Source: Idiomarina tyrosinivorans
Lineage (GTDB): Bacteria; Pseudomonadota; Gammaproteobacteria; Enterobacterales; Alteromonadaceae
DNA: 64,000 nt
Reading direction: 5' to 3'
Assembly (NCBI RefSeq): GCF_003987475.1
Contig: NZ_PIQH01000001.1
Span: 62,001 to 126,000, forward strand
Below the pieces are notes generated by a model, which did not search any database, was not told the DNA's origin, and worked only from the letters and a program-made list of their open reading frames with translations. Below, piece after piece: positions 47,343 to 59,185 of this stretch. The stretch's first letter is position 1. Every line of letters starts with the position of its first letter. Made by a program: the position numbers and the translations under genes.

Positions 47343-48722
47343 ATGACAACAACAACGATATCGAGCCGGTGGTCCAGCAGACTGTCGTTTATTTTAGCGT
47401 CGGCAGCTGCGGCTGTTGGTCTTGGCAATATTTGGAAATTCCCGTACATCGTCGGTGAGAACGGTGGCGGAGCTTTTGTACTGGTCTATCTTCTCTGCAT
47501 TCTGTTAATCGGTTTGCCAGTGATGATGGCCGAGGTGATTATCGGTCGCCGTGGGCGCCATTCACCAGGGTATGCGGCGAAAGCGGTTGCAGAAGAATCA
47601 GAACGCTCAAGTTATTGGCAAATAGCCGGCTGGCTTGGCATGCTCACTGGCTTTTTGGTGCTGTCGTTCTACGCAGTTATTGCGGGTTGGTCGCTGGCCT
47701 ATGTGAGCAAAAGTGCTCAGGGCTTATTTCAACAGCAAGGTGCAGATTCGATCAATCAAATTTTTGCTGATCTACTCAGCTCGCCTGCTGAACTTACTCT
47801 ATGGCAGACCATTATCATAGCCTCTACGGTATTGGTAGTCGGCAAGGGTATTCGCAATGGTCTAGAGCGTGCGGTACGGTTTTTGTTGCCAACCATGGTG
47901 TTGCTATTGCTAATCATGGCTGTATACGCAGCACAAATCGGTGACTTCGGCGCAGCCATGCGGTTTATGTTCGCGCCAGATTTTGACAAGCTTAGCATTG
48001 GTGGCGTAATGATTGCCCTAGGCCATGCGTTTTTCTCTTTGGGGTTAGCGTCTGGCGTGGTCATTATGTACGGCGCTTACTTGCCGAAAAGCACCTCAAT
48101 TGTGCAAACCAGCTTGTGGATTGCCATTGCCGATACTGTGGTCGCGTTACTGGCTGGACTGGTCATTTTTCCTATCGTTTTTGGCTTTTCGTTAACCCCT
48201 AGCGAAGGTCCGGGTCTGATTTTTACCACATTACCGCTAGCGTTTGCCGATATGCCAGGTGGTCAATGGATTGGCACTCTGTTCTTTATTATGCTGGTGA
48301 TTGCCGCCTTCACCTCGGCCATTGCAATGATTGAGTCTTCGGTAGCCTTTATTGAAGAGAAATTCTCGCTTTCACGCTGGCCAGCGACGATTAGCGCAGG
48401 GGTGGTGTTGTGGCTGCTTGGGCAATTGACGGTTCAATCGTTTGCAGGGACTGGTTGGACGCAGCTCGACTGGCAATTACCGGGTAAAGCGGCGCACAGT
48501 ATTTTTGATATTATCGACTATGCCACATCTAGCGTGTTGCTGCCCTTGGGTGGATTGCTATTAGCGTTGTTAGCAGCGTGGGTAATGAAAACCCAACACA
48601 GTGAAGACGAGCTCGACACTCAGCCATGGATCTATCACTTGTGGTTATTGTGTCTCAAATATATTGCGCCAATCGCAATTGTGATGATTTTTATGCAGTT
48701 GATCGGCATTATCCAATTTTAA
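47343..48722 (+). CDS. Neurotransmitter:sodium symporter-family transporter
   Basis: A 459-residue LeuT-fold importer. The TM1 signature is clear (AAAAVGLGNIWKFPYIVGENGGGAFVLVYL), and about eleven hydrophobic spans follow. It should import an amino acid with Na+; tryptophan, tyrosine or branched-chain substrates are all possible. It lies 27 nt before an NhaC antiporter gene, and the two are probably co-transcribed. Confidence 0.93.
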   Translation: MTTTTISSRWSSRLSFILASAAAAVGLGNIWKFPYIVGENGGGAFVLVYLLCILLIGLPVMMAEVIIGRRGRHSPGYAAKAVAEESERSSYWQIAGWLGMLTGFLVLSFYAVIAGWSLAYVSKSAQGLFQQQGADSINQIFADLLSSPAELTLWQTIIIASTVLVVGKGIRNGLERAVRFLLPTMVLLLLIMAVYAAQIGDFGAAMRFMFAPDFDKLSIGGVMIALGHAFFSLGLASGVVIMYGAYLPKSTSIVQTSLWIAIADTVVALLAGLVIFPIVFGFSLTPSEGPGLIFTTLPLAFADMPGGQWIGTLFFIMLVIAAFTSAIAMIESSVAFIEEKFSLSRWPATISAGVVLWLLGQLTVQSFAGTGWTQLDWQLPGKAAHSIFDIIDYATSSVLLPLGGLLLALLAAWVMKTQHSEDELDTQPWIYHLWLLCLKYIAPIAIVMIFMQLIGIIQF

Positions 48723-48749
48723 TTTTGTTGTTTACAGGTACCTAAGTTC

Positions 48750-50213
48750 ATGACTCAAGACACTCGGCAACCAACGTTAACACAAGCACTGATCCCATTA
48801 GTGGTGCTTATCGCGTTACTGGCTTCGTCCGTTTATTTGTTTGGCGAAGATTCGTCCTATGGTCCTAACCAAATTGCGCTGTGGATTTCAGCCGGAGTTG
48901 CCGCGATCATTGGTTTCCGCAACGGTTTCACTTGGGAACAGTTAGAAGATGGCGTTACCAAGGGCATCTCGGTAGCGTTGGGCGCCTTGCTGATTATCTT
49001 AGCGGTGGGTTCGCTCATTGGTACCTGGTTGCTGTCGGGGACGGTTCCCACACTGATTTACTACGGCCTAGAACTGTTAAATCCCAGCTTATTTTATGCT
49101 GCAAGCTGCGTCATTTGTTCCATCGTCGCGTTATCGATTGGTAGCTCATGGACCACAGCCGCCACCATCGGTGTGGCGCTCATGGGAGTATCGCAAGGAA
49201 TGGATATGTCGCCGGCAATAACCGCCGGTGCAATCGTCTCTGGTGCATACTTTGGCGATAAAATGTCGCCGCTATCAGATACCACCAATTTGGCACCAGC
49301 CGTCAGCGGCACCGAATTATTTGCCCACATTCGCTACATGGGGTATACCGCGGGTCCAGCAATTATTATCGCTATCTTGTTGTTCCTAATCCTCGGTTTC
49401 CATGCCGACACCGACGTTAGCCTCGGGCGCTTAGCGGAGATGCAAGCAGAATTGCAAGGCACTTTTAATATTGGCTGGGAAATGATGGTTCCGTTAGCGG
49501 TACTGTTATTCTTGGCCGCGACGCGCAAACCGGCGTTACCCACGGTATTCTTTGGTGCGTTATTGGGTGGTGTTTGGGCATTAATTTTTCAACCAGAGAT
49601 GGTGCACCGTCTAGCGGGTGGCGAAGAGGGTATCGTTGCCTCATTAAAAGTGGTGTGGATGGCATTATCCGACGGCACTGTTGTGGATACCGGCAATGAT
49701 AACCTTGATTCATTGCTTAGCGGTGGCGGTATGTCGAGCATGCTAAATACCGCATGGTTGATTTTAAGTGCCATGACCTTTGGCGCCATTATGGAAAAAG
49801 TAGGCCTATTGCGCCGTTTTATTCAAGGTATGTTGCATTCCGCTAAATCGGTGGGTTCGTTAGTAACCGGTACGTTATTTACCTGCTTTGGGGCAAACGT
49901 ATTAACCGCTGACCAATATATGGCTATTGTCCTGCCTGGACGAATGTTTAAAGAGGAATATGCGCGTCGGAATCTTGATCCAAGAGTGTTATCACGGACG
50001 TTAGAAGACAGTGGTACCATCACCTCGGCGCTGATTCCATGGAATACCTGTGGTGCCTATATGTTTAGCGTTTTGGCAGTAAGTCCTTTAGATTATGCGC
50101 CGTTTGCATTCTTTAACTTACTCACGCCAGTTTTCGCAATGCTCTATGCCTATACCGGCTGGACAATCTTGTACCGTAAATCTCCCGCTCAACAAACAGC
50201 AGAGGCTGCGTAA
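48750..50213 (+). CDS. NhaC-family Na+/H+ antiporter
   Basis: A 487-residue membrane protein of the NhaC group with about twelve hydrophobic spans (SIGSSWTTAATIGVALMG, AGAIVSGAYFGDKMSPLSD with the ion-binding SPLSDT). It exports Na+ in exchange for protons, which would balance Na+ entering through the symporter encoded just upstream. It ends 6 nt before pepN. Some NhaC homologues exchange organic anions instead, so the substrate is inferred. Confidence 0.9.
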   Translation: MTQDTRQPTLTQALIPLVVLIALLASSVYLFGEDSSYGPNQIALWISAGVAAIIGFRNGFTWEQLEDGVTKGISVALGALLIILAVGSLIGTWLLSGTVPTLIYYGLELLNPSLFYAASCVICSIVALSIGSSWTTAATIGVALMGVSQGMDMSPAITAGAIVSGAYFGDKMSPLSDTTNLAPAVSGTELFAHIRYMGYTAGPAIIIAILLFLILGFHADTDVSLGRLAEMQAELQGTFNIGWEMMVPLAVLLFLAATRKPALPTVFFGALLGGVWALIFQPEMVHRLAGGEEGIVASLKVVWMALSDGTVVDTGNDNLDSLLSGGGMSSMLNTAWLILSAMTFGAIMEKVGLLRRFIQGMLHSAKSVGSLVTGTLFTCFGANVLTADQYMAIVLPGRMFKEEYARRNLDPRVLSRTLEDSGTITSALIPWNTCGAYMFSVLAVSPLDYAPFAFFNLLTPVFAMLYAYTGWTILYRKSPAQQTAEAA

Positions 50214-50219
50214 TACTCT

Positions 50220-52823
50220 ATGACCACACAACCTCAAGCAAAATACCGTTTAGATTATCAGCAACCCGACTTCTTGATTGCTAATGTTGATCTGCGCTTT
50301 GAACTAGACCCAGATAGTACGCGCGTGACCAATACGATGACGCTCAGCCGTCAAGGTCATCACAACAAAGACTTAGTGTTAGATGGTGATAGTTTAACCC
50401 TACGAGGTGTGTGGATAGACGGCGTAGCAATGCCGCAAAGCCAATATTCGCAAACGGACAATACGCTCCAGATTCGAAATGTACCAGACCAATTTGAGCT
50501 GACCATCGTTACCGAAATCGCGCCAGCAACTAACGAAGCCTTGGAAGGTCTGTACTTTCAAGAGCAGAGTTATTGCACGCAATGTGAAGCCGAAGGGTTC
50601 CGGCGGATAACGTACTATTTGGACCGTCCTGACGTGTTAGCGGTTTTTACCACCACCGTTGTGGCAGCAAAACAAGGCTTTCCTTATTTGCTCTCGAACG
50701 GCAATAAAGTCGATGCCGGGGAAGAGGGTGAGAGGCATTGGGTCAAATGGCACGATCCGCATCCAAAACCATGTTATTTGTTTGCATTAGTGGCAGGTGA
50801 CTTCGATTTATTGGAAGACGAGTTTGTAACGCAAGATCAGCGTACCGTTAAGTTGCAACTGTTCGTCAATAAGGGCCAAGTGGAACGCGGTCGGTTCGCA
50901 ATGACGTCGTTAAAGAATGCGATGGCTTGGGATGAGCGGCGCTTTGGCTTGGTTTACGATTTAGACATTTACATGGTCGTTGCGGTCGACTTCTTTAATA
51001 TGGGCGCGATGGAAAATAAGGGCTTAAATGTCTTTAATGCCAAATACGTATTGGCCAGCCAGAAAACAGCGACCGATCAAGATTTTTTAAACGTCGAATC
51101 GGTGATTGGTCATGAGTATTTCCATAACTGGACCGGTAACCGTATCACCTGTCGCGATTGGTTTCAGTTGAGCTTAAAAGAAGGTCTGACCGTTTTTCGA
51201 GACCAAGAATTCAGTTCCGACTTAGGCTCACGTGCGGTGAACCGCATCAAAGACGTGCGGATTATTCGTAGCCACCAATTTACTGAAGATGCCGGGCCAA
51301 TGGCACACCCCATACGGCCCGACAAAGTTATTGAAATGAATAACTTTTATACGGTGACCGTTTATAACAAGGGCGCCGAAGTTATTCGTATGTTGCATAC
51401 CTTGTTGGGCGAGGAGGGCTTCCAGAAGGGCATGCGGCTATACGTTGAGCGCCATGATGGACAAGCCGTGACCTGCGAAGATTTTGTCAAAGCGATGGAA
51501 GATGCCAATAAGCGAGACTTTAGCTTATTCCGCCGTTGGTACAGTCAAGCAGGAACACCGGTGGTAAAGGCGAAGGTCGAATATGATCCGCAACAACGCC
51601 AACTGACGCTGACGCTAGCACAACATACACCGGCAACGCCGGGGCAGACGGAAAAGCAAGCGCAGCACATCCCAGTGGCGATCTCCGCTTATAGTCAAGT
51701 CGGCCAGCCGTTAGCAATATTCGATGGCCAACATCAAACCTTGTTGTCACTTACGGAAAGCGAGCAGGTGTGGCAATGGCAAGGGGTAAACGAACCCGCA
51801 GTATTGGCGTTATTTGACAATTTCTCGGCGCCGGTCAAGGTCGAGCGCGAGGTCAACGATCGCGAGTTGATGGTGCTCATGATGGCGGCCGACGATGCGG
51901 TTAGTCGTTGGGACGCCGCACAGCAGCTGTTTCAACGCTTGGTCCAAGACGCAATTGCCGAACAGCGCGACGTTGAAGTCACTGGACCTGTTTTAGAAGC
52001 CTGTCGTCAGTTGTTGCGAGCGGACACCGATCCGGCTTTACGAGCGTTAGCATTAACGCTACCAACCGCGGCAACCGTTGCAGAAAACTACCAGACCATT
52101 CCAGTAGAGGCTATTGTGCGGCAGTTACAATGCTTGCAGAGCATTTTAGCCAAGCAACTCTACACTGATTGGTTAACAGTATACGAGACACTCGCTGAAC
52201 AAACTGCAAGCTATGAGTTAGCGGCGCAAGATATTGCCGCACGGCAATTGAAACAAGTAGCGCTGCAATACATTGCAGAGTCAGGTAAAGCCGGTAGTGG
52301 TGAGCTATTGCGTCGACAATTTAACGACGCTAGTAACTTGACTGACCAACTCGGCGCATTGCAGGCTGCGGTGAGTGTTAACCATAACGTAACCACCGAG
52401 TTGTTAAGTGCCTTCGATGAACAATGGCGAGGCGAGAAATTGGTCATGGACAAATGGTTCAGTGTGCAAGCATTGCGAAATGCACCGACGACAGTCGAAA
52501 ACGTGGCAGAGCTAATGAAACATGCGGATTTCAGCCTAAAAAACCCCAACCGGGTGTATTCGCTACTCGCCGCATTCACCCAAAACATGGCGCAGTTCCA
52601 TCGCGCCGATGGTGCCGGCTATCGTTTGGTGGGTCAGGTGATTCGAGAGTTGAATCAAACCAATCCGCAAGTGGCGTCGCGGTTGTTGACACCTTTCATG
52701 GCGTGGAAGCGTTACGACACTGAACGTCAGCAAAGAATGCTGCATGAATTGCAACTTATTCGTGAGTTGCCAAATTTGGCGGCTGATCTATACGAAAAAG
52801 TGGAAAACAGTTTATCTGCATAA
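50220..52823 (+). CDS. pepN: Aminopeptidase N (M1 family)
   Basis: An 867-residue cytoplasmic zinc aminopeptidase, the usual PepN length. The exopeptidase motif GAMEN is at 262-266 and the zinc motif HEYFHNW begins at H298, one residue from E. coli PepN. It releases N-terminal residues from peptides. It starts 6 nt after the antiporter gene, so it may be part of the same transcript. Confidence 0.98.
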   Translation: MTTQPQAKYRLDYQQPDFLIANVDLRFELDPDSTRVTNTMTLSRQGHHNKDLVLDGDSLTLRGVWIDGVAMPQSQYSQTDNTLQIRNVPDQFELTIVTEIAPATNEALEGLYFQEQSYCTQCEAEGFRRITYYLDRPDVLAVFTTTVVAAKQGFPYLLSNGNKVDAGEEGERHWVKWHDPHPKPCYLFALVAGDFDLLEDEFVTQDQRTVKLQLFVNKGQVERGRFAMTSLKNAMAWDERRFGLVYDLDIYMVVAVDFFNMGAMENKGLNVFNAKYVLASQKTATDQDFLNVESVIGHEYFHNWTGNRITCRDWFQLSLKEGLTVFRDQEFSSDLGSRAVNRIKDVRIIRSHQFTEDAGPMAHPIRPDKVIEMNNFYTVTVYNKGAEVIRMLHTLLGEEGFQKGMRLYVERHDGQAVTCEDFVKAMEDANKRDFSLFRRWYSQAGTPVVKAKVEYDPQQRQLTLTLAQHTPATPGQTEKQAQHIPVAISAYSQVGQPLAIFDGQHQTLLSLTESEQVWQWQGVNEPAVLALFDNFSAPVKVEREVNDRELMVLMMAADDAVSRWDAAQQLFQRLVQDAIAEQRDVEVTGPVLEACRQLLRADTDPALRALALTLPTAATVAENYQTIPVEAIVRQLQCLQSILAKQLYTDWLTVYETLAEQTASYELAAQDIAARQLKQVALQYIAESGKAGSGELLRRQFNDASNLTDQLGALQAAVSVNHNVTTELLSAFDEQWRGEKLVMDKWFSVQALRNAPTTVENVAELMKHADFSLKNPNRVYSLLAAFTQNMAQFHRADGAGYRLVGQVIRELNQTNPQVASRLLTPFMAWKRYDTERQQRMLHELQLIRELPNLAADLYEKVENSLSA

Positions 52824-52848
52824 TCAGTCGTGGAGCATTGGGTCTAGC

Positions 52849-53082
52849 ATGCAGGTCACTTACTACTTTAACCTGTCGATGAGCTACCAGACATTTATTG
52901 ATGTCTACTATAGCGGTAAGGCGCAAAGCCTTATGGTTACGTCTGATAACGGTACCCGGCTGAGCATTCCAGCCGGGCGTTTTATCCCCCTAGTTAATGC
53001 CGCAGGACTGAACGGTCGGTTCAAGTTAGTGGTCGATGAGAAGGCAAAATTCCAATCACTTGAGCAAATTCATTCAGCTTAA
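52849..53082 (+). CDS. DUF2835 family protein
   Basis: A 77-residue protein (MQVTYYFNLSMSYQTFIDVYYSG, RLSIPAGRFIPLV, GLNGRFKLVVDEKAKFQSLE) matching the DUF2835 pattern of gammaproteobacteria. I start at ATG 52849; the frame is open further upstream but lies inside pepN. It sits between pepN and the glutamate dehydrogenase gene. Function unknown. Confidence 0.9.
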   Translation: MQVTYYFNLSMSYQTFIDVYYSGKAQSLMVTSDNGTRLSIPAGRFIPLVNAAGLNGRFKLVVDEKAKFQSLEQIHSA

Positions 53083-53260
53083 CCTCATATCCATTCGACA
53101 CGCCCCGAATTATCTGGTCTAAAGTGTTAGCAAAGCCATGAAAAAGCGTTGAATCAAGCGCTTAAATGATTAACAATACTAGTCATAAAGCTTTCAGGCC
53201 GTGGGCAGTCGCCCAAAACGCTCACGACGATACACCAACAGCTTCAAGGACACTGCAATT

Positions 53261-56200
53261 ATGTCGTTGGTCGATGGTCAACCACCGGTTCTACTGGAAA
53301 AAGTAGCCGAGCTTATCGAGAAAAAAAATCCTTCAAAAGACGCTAGCTTAATCGTCGATTTTGCCAAGCGTCTTTATCGCAATATATCCTCTGATGATTT
53401 AGTCGCACGTACTGATGCTGATATGTATGGCGCGGTTCTGAGCGTTTGGCACAGTTTTAATGAGTATCGCCCCGGCGATAAAGCCCTCATTAAAGTGTAC
53501 AACCCGGAAGTAGCTCGTCACGGTTGGGAGTCACCGCATACTATTGTTGAAATCATCCAATCTGATACACCATTCATGGTGGACTCGGTGCGAATGGCGC
53601 TTAGCCGTTTAGGAATTACCGCACATTTACTGTTACACCTACCGATTAGCCACAAGCGCGACGACAACGGGCAAATCAATCAATTGCTGAAACCAGGAAC
53701 CCATGGCGACAATGAAATCGACACCGTGTTTTTAATCGAAGTTGATCGTCAGACCTCGGAAAAGGATCTGAAAGCGTTAAAAAAAGAACTGACTTCGGTG
53801 ATGGAAGAGGTCAGCTTAGCCGTTGGTGACTGGCGTGAGATGCGTGAGCGGTTATTAAATGTTGCTGACGAGATTACTGGCGAAGGGTATCCAGGTACAA
53901 AGAAAGATCGGGCGGAAATCCAAGAATTTTTGCGTTGGTTGGCACATGATAACTTCACCATCATTGGTTATCGCGAATACACTCTGAAACCCATTGAGGG
54001 TGATCACGTGATAGAACAAGTGAAAGGTAGCAGCCTTGGCTTGTTGCGTAATTCAGAATCTAGCAAAGGGCGCTTGGTCTCGAGTTTGCGCGAGGATGCT
54101 CGTGAAATCACCTTCAACGATCGCATTTTGTTGTTGACCAAAACCAATGCAAAATCGCGTGTTCATCGTCCAGCCTATAACGACTACATCGGTATCAAGA
54201 AATTCGATAAAGATGGCAACGTGGTGGGTGAAGAACGCTTTATTGGTTTGTATTCATCGAGCTTCTACAACAACAGCGCGCGCGACATTCCGTTGGTAAA
54301 AAGTAAAATCCAACGGGTGATGGACCAGTCCGGATTTGCGGGCAACTCGCACGCTGCCAAAGCGTTACTGAATATTTTGGAAACCTACCCGCGGGATGAA
54401 ATTGTCCAGGCTTCAGAAGAAGACTTGCTAAACGTGGGCCTGGGTGTGCTGCAAATGCAGGAACGGGATATGACCCGAGCCTTTTTGCGGCGTGATATTT
54501 TTGGCCGTTTCATGTCGTGCATGGTGTATGTACCGAAAGAACGGTACAACACCCTAGTGCGGCAGCGGACCCAGTCTATTCTCGCGCGCACTTTGCATGC
54601 TGAGAGCGAAGTAGACTTCACCACTTATTTCTCTGAGTCGTCTTTGGCGCGAACCCACTACACGGTGCGCATTGGCGAACACATACAGGATGTCAACGTG
54701 AAAGAATTAGAACAGAACCTGATTGAAGCTGCGCGCACCTGGGAAGACAGTTTTGCTCGCAGTTTGTCGTCGACCTATGGCGAAGCTAAGGCAAATCGCT
54801 TGAATAAGCGTTATTCAGCAGCGTTCCCTCGCTCTTACAAAGAAGAAGTGTTGCCGTCGGTGGCGTTATCAGACGTGGCGCAATTAGAAGCGTTGAACGA
54901 TCAACACAAACTCGGCATGGTGCTTTATCGCGCTCAGGAAGAGCAAGGTGATAGCAAATATGTGAAGTTAAAACTGTTCCATAAAAATGAACCGATTCAC
55001 CTGTCTGATGTGCTACCGATGTTAGAAAACTTCGGTCTGCGGGTGATCGGCGAAAGCCCTTACCAAATCAAAACGGGAGAGGGTGATGTCTATTGGGTGC
55101 TCGATTTCCATATGCTGCATACTGCAGGCCCATTAGATTTAGAAGACATTCGCGATAACTTCCAAGATGCTTTTGCCCGTGTCTGGGATGGTCTGCTAGA
55201 GGACGATGGCTTTAACCGTTTGATTTTGGGCGCAGGAATGACTGGACGACACGTCACTATTCTGCGGATGTTTGCAAAATACATGCGTCAAATCGGCACC
55301 ACGTTCAGCCAAAGCTATATCGAGAGTACCTTCAGTAAATATCCTTTAATCGCTAAACTGATCGTTAAGCTGTTTTTCAGTAAGTTCGAGCCAGGCACTA
55401 AAGATGCAGAAAAGAAAATCGACGCCTTGCATACGCGGATTAATAGCGAATTAGAAAATGTCGCTAACTTAGACGATGACCGTATTGTGCGCCGATATGT
55501 CGAACTTATTGACGCATCGTTGCGGACAAACTTCTTCCAAAAAGACGAGTCGGGTGCGGATAAACCGTACATTTCGGTGAAATTCCAGCCCGACCAAGTG
55601 CCAGAAATGCCTCTGCCGTTGCCGCGTTACGAAATTTTCGTTTATTCGCCGCGGGTTGAGGGTGTTCACCTTCGCGGCGGCAAGGTTGCTCGTGGTGGTT
55701 TGCGTTGGTCAGACCGCCGTGAAGATTTCCGTACCGAAATCTTGGGCTTGGTAAAAGCGCAACAAGTGAAAAATACCGTGATTGTGCCAGTTGGTGCGAA
55801 AGGGGGCTTTTATTGTAAGAATTTACCCGAAGAGCGAGAAGCGTTCTTCGAGGAAGGCAAGGCCTGTTACCGTACCTTTATCCGTGCATTGCTGGATATT
55901 ACCGACAATATCGTTAACGGTGAAATCGTTCCACCGAAAGACGTTGTGCGCTTGGACGATGATGACCCTTACTTGGTTGTTGCAGCCGATAAAGGTACCG
56001 CAACGTTTTCGGATATTGCCAATGCAATTTCTGCAGAATACGGCTTTTGGCTAGGCGATGCCTTTGCGTCTGGCGGCTCGGTCGGCTACGACCACAAGAA
56101 AATGGGCATTACTGCTCGCGGTGGTTGGGAGTCGGTTAAACGCCACTTCCGAGAAATGGGCGTGGATTGCCAAACCACTGATTTTACTTGTGTAGCGATT

Positions 56201-58111
56201 GGTGACATGGCCGGTGATGTATTCGGTAACGGTATGTTGCTGTCGAAACACACCAAGCTGCAAGCCGCATTTAACCATCTACACATTTTCATTGACCCTG
56301 ATCCCGATCCGGCGACTTCATGGAAAGAGCGTAAGCGCCTGTTCGAATTGCCGCGCTCAAGCTGGGAAGATTACAACAGCAAGCTCATTTCGAAGGGTGG
56401 CGGTGTTTTCGCGCGCAGCGCAAAAGCCATCGAGCTTTCTCCAGAAATGAAAAAAATGCTCAATTCGTCGAAGAAGTCTATGACGCCGAACGAGTTGATC
56501 AAAGCTTGCCTGACTATGCCAGTCGATCTGATTTGGAATGGCGGTATTGGTACTTACGTGAAAGGCACCAAAGAAACCGATAGTGATGTTGGCGACCGCG
56601 CGAACGACGCATTGCGCGTTAATGGTAAAGAACTGCAAGCGAAAATCATTGGCGAAGGTGGTAACTTAGGCTTTACCCAATTGGGGCGCATTGAATTTGC
56701 ACAGAAGGGCGGCCGGGTGAACACCGACTTTATTGATAACGTCGGTGGCGTGGATTGCTCGGATAACGAAGTTAACATCAAAATACTGATGAATGGCTTG
56801 GTTAACGATGGCGAATTGACGCTGAAACAGCGAGACAAGCTGTTGTATGACATGACTGACGATGTTGCCGATATTGTGTTGCACGACTGTAACCGTCAGA
56901 CCCAATCAATTTCAGTGACACTGATGCGCGGCGCTGACCAAATTAAAGAAATGCAGCGCTTTATTCACCACTTAGAGCGCGAAGGCTCGTTGAACCGTCA
57001 ACTAGAGTTCTTGCCTGATGATGATGAAATGGCAGAACGCCAAGCCTCAGGTAAAGGCTTAACGCGTCCGGAATTATCGGTGATTACCGCGTACGGCAAA
57101 ATGGTGTTAAAAGAACAACTGATCACCGATGAGATCACGGAAGACCCGTACCACGCGAAAGAATTATTTGCCGCATTCCCGAAATTGCTGCAAGACAAAT
57201 TCGCTGATGCGATGCTGAATCACCCGCTGAAGGGGCAGATTATAGCGACCAAGTTGGCAAACAACATTGTTAACGATATGGGCCCTAACTTTGTTTATCG
57301 GAAGCAGGAAGCGACTGGTGCATCGGTTGCTGAGATTGCATCGGCCTATGTTGTTTCGCGTGAATGTTTTAACGTTCGCGGTTTATGGAAAAAGATTGAA
57401 GGCTTAAATAATAAGATTCCGGCGGAAGTACAGAATGCGATTCTATTCCAAGTTCGCAGAATGGTGCGCCGTGCAACGCGTTGGTTCTTGCGCCACCGCA
57501 ACCCTAGCTTGCACGGTATTCAGGAGCACTTAGACTTCTACCGTAAAGCGTTTGACGATTTGCGTAAAAACGCGCTCAACTACATGGTTGAGGATGAAGC
57601 GAAAGCGATTCGCAAACGCGCTGAGCAAATGGTAGGTCAGGGTGTACCGGAAGATTTAGCCAACGAAATTGCGATTTTGAGCACGGTATTCTCTTCCATG
57701 GATATCGCCGAAGTGGCGCACGATACCGGTGTGAAAATTGGTAAAGTTGCCGGCGTCTACTTCCACCTTGGCGCAGGTTTACAGTTGCACTGGTTCCTTG
57801 ACCAAATCAATAGCCAACCAGTGGCTAACCATTGGCAGGCTCTGGCTCGGGCAGCGTTCCGTGAAGAACTGGATTGGCAGCAACGGTCGTTGACCAATGT
57901 GGTATTGCGCTGTACCGACGCGACCCACGATCCGCAGCAAATGCTGGATGCCTTCTTCGAGCCGAATGAGGTGTTCATTGACCGCTGGAAGCAAACATTG
58001 GCAGATTTCCGTACCACTAAGAGCCATGAGTTCGCCAAGTTCTCCGTGGCATTGCGCGAGTTGATGTTACTCAGCCACAATTGCGCACCTAAAGTGGCGG
58101 CCAATGTCTGA
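53261..58111 (+). CDS. gdhB: NAD-specific glutamate dehydrogenase, large type
   Basis: A 1616-residue L-GDH180-type enzyme converting glutamate to 2-oxoglutarate and ammonia with NAD+. N-terminal ACT-like regulatory segments fill roughly residues 1-700. The catalytic core is near 780-1150: [19 protein letters not shown], then VPVGAKGGF with K847, and an NAD-binding GEGGNLG. A helical C-terminal region ends it. I start at ATG 53261 with AAGGA upstream; the GTG at 53201 lies in a small hairpin. The 178-nt gap before it has no other gene. It drives amino-acid catabolism. Confidence 0.96.
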   Translation: MSLVDGQPPVLLEKVAELIEKKNPSKDASLIVDFAKRLYRNISSDDLVARTDADMYGAVLSVWHSFNEYRPGDKALIKVYNPEVARHGWESPHTIVEIIQSDTPFMVDSVRMALSRLGITAHLLLHLPISHKRDDNGQINQLLKPGTHGDNEIDTVFLIEVDRQTSEKDLKALKKELTSVMEEVSLAVGDWREMRERLLNVADEITGEGYPGTKKDRAEIQEFLRWLAHDNFTIIGYREYTLKPIEGDHVIEQVKGSSLGLLRNSESSKGRLVSSLREDAREITFNDRILLLTKTNAKSRVHRPAYNDYIGIKKFDKDGNVVGEERFIGLYSSSFYNNSARDIPLVKSKIQRVMDQSGFAGNSHAAKALLNILETYPRDEIVQASEEDLLNVGLGVLQMQERDMTRAFLRRDIFGRFMSCMVYVPKERYNTLVRQRTQSILARTLHAESEVDFTTYFSESSLARTHYTVRIGEHIQDVNVKELEQNLIEAARTWEDSFARSLSSTYGEAKANRLNKRYSAAFPRSYKEEVLPSVALSDVAQLEALNDQHKLGMVLYRAQEEQGDSKYVKLKLFHKNEPIHLSDVLPMLENFGLRVIGESPYQIKTGEGDVYWVLDFHMLHTAGPLDLEDIRDNFQDAFARVWDGLLEDDGFNRLILGAGMTGRHVTILRMFAKYMRQIGTTFSQSYIESTFSKYPLIAKLIVKLFFSKFEPGTKDAEKKIDALHTRINSELENVANLDDDRIVRRYVELIDASLRTNFFQKDESGADKPYISVKFQPDQVPEMPLPLPRYEIFVYSPRVEGVHLRGGKVARGGLRWSDRREDFRTEILGLVKAQQVKNTVIVPVGAKGGFYCKNLPEEREAFFEEGKACYRTFIRALLDITDNIVNGEIVPPKDVVRLDDDDPYLVVAADKGTATFSDIANAISAEYGFWLGDAFASGGSVGYDHKKMGITARGGWESVKRHFREMGVDCQTTDFTCVAIGDMAGDVFGNGMLLSKHTKLQAAFNHLHIFIDPDPDPATSWKERKRLFELPRSSWEDYNSKLISKGGGVFARSAKAIELSPEMKKMLNSSKKSMTPNELIKACLTMPVDLIWNGGIGTYVKGTKETDSDVGDRANDALRVNGKELQAKIIGEGGNLGFTQLGRIEFAQKGGRVNTDFIDNVGGVDCSDNEVNIKILMNGLVNDGELTLKQRDKLLYDMTDDVADIVLHDCNRQTQSISVTLMRGADQIKEMQRFIHHLEREGSLNRQLEFLPDDDEMAERQASGKGLTRPELSVITAYGKMVLKEQLITDEITEDPYHAKELFAAFPKLLQDKFADAMLNHPLKGQIIATKLANNIVNDMGPNFVYRKQEATGASVAEIASAYVVSRECFNVRGLWKKIEGLNNKIPAEVQNAILFQVRRMVRRATRWFLRHRNPSLHGIQEHLDFYRKAFDDLRKNALNYMVEDEAKAIRKRAEQMVGQGVPEDLANEIAILSTVFSSMDIAEVAHDTGVKIGKVAGVYFHLGAGLQLHWFLDQINSQPVANHWQALARAAFREELDWQQRSLTNVVLRCTDATHDPQQMLDAFFEPNEVFIDRWKQTLADFRTTKSHEFAKFSVALRELMLLSHNCAPKVAANV

Positions 58112-59118
58112 TGTATGAGTGGTTAAAAAAATGGTGGTTTAAGTGCGACCCTGAGTGGTCGCACAATTTTACCATCGGCGTATTAAAACGTTTTGGTCGC
58201 ACGCCGTTAAAGTTGCTTTGGCGCCAACGAGTGATTCGCAAACCGGTCAAGGTAATGGGAATCAGTTTTCCTAATCCGGTGGGTCTGGCAGCAGGGTTAG
58301 ATAAAAATGGCGAGTGCACGGATGCATTTGGTGCCATGGGTTTTGGTTTTCTAGAAGTGGGCACAGTGACCCCAAAACCGCAATTGGGTAATCCGACCCC
58401 AAGGCTGTTTCGATTAGAGCAAGACCAAGCCATTATCAACCGTATGGGCTTCAATAATTTAGGTGTCGACCATCTCGTTGAGGCACTCAAACGCTCCAAG
58501 TACGCTGGTGTATTGGGCATCAACATTGGTAAAAATAAAACCACACCTGAAGAGCAAGCCATCGACGATTATCTGCTCTGCATGGAGAAGGTTTATCCGT
58601 TCGCTTCTTATATTACGGTTAATATTTCGTCACCGAATACGCCAGGATTGCGAAACCTACAACACGGTGATGCCCTAACAGGGCTGTTGGCAGCCATTAA
58701 ACAACAGCAACGGCATTTGACTGATAAACACGATAATTATGTGCCTGTAGCGATAAAAATTGCACCGGATTTATCCGATGAAGAAATTGCTACTATGGCG
58801 AATGCCATTGCCGATGCTCGCTTGGATGCGATTATTGCGACCAATACCACGTTGGATAGGGAAGCGGTGAAGGGGCATCCGCATGCCGAAGAGGCGGGCG
58901 GCCTAAGCGGCGTGCCGGTGCGCGATAAAAGCACGCATGTTATTCAGGTGTTAGCAAAAACACTGAAAGGAAAACTGCCGATCATTGGTGTTGGCGGTAT
59001 TGATAGCGCCGCCGCAGCGAAGGAAAAACTCGCCGCGGGTGCATCGTTGGTGCAAATTTATACCGGTTTTATCTACAAAGGCCCAGCGCTTGTCAAAGAA
59101 ATTGTTAACGGCTTGTAA
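58111..59118 (+). CDS. pyrD: Dihydroorotate dehydrogenase (quinone), class 2
   Basis: A 335-residue membrane-associated flavoenzyme oxidising dihydroorotate to orotate with quinone in pyrimidine synthesis. The N-terminal amphipathic membrane-binding helix, [16 protein letters not shown] and [12 protein letters not shown] motifs, and the FMN phosphate site (GVGGIDSA) fit class 2. The ATG overlaps the preceding TGA by one base. pyrD-zapC is also the E. coli order. Confidence 0.97.
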   Translation: MYEWLKKWWFKCDPEWSHNFTIGVLKRFGRTPLKLLWRQRVIRKPVKVMGISFPNPVGLAAGLDKNGECTDAFGAMGFGFLEVGTVTPKPQLGNPTPRLFRLEQDQAIINRMGFNNLGVDHLVEALKRSKYAGVLGINIGKNKTTPEEQAIDDYLLCMEKVYPFASYITVNISSPNTPGLRNLQHGDALTGLLAAIKQQQRHLTDKHDNYVPVAIKIAPDLSDEEIATMANAIADARLDAIIATNTTLDREAVKGHPHAEEAGGLSGVPVRDKSTHVIQVLAKTLKGKLPIIGVGGIDSAAAAKEKLAAGASLVQIYTGFIYKGPALVKEIVNGL

Positions 59119-59185
59119 ATGTACTTGGGTTAAAGTATGTTATTGCGCTAGAACACTATAAGAATAACCGCAAAAGGACGATTTT

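Noticed and set aside
53201-53260. Earlier GTG start for the glutamate dehydrogenase
   Set aside because: It sits inside a small hairpin (53202-53215), lacks a ribosome site, and adds basic residues not typical of the family.
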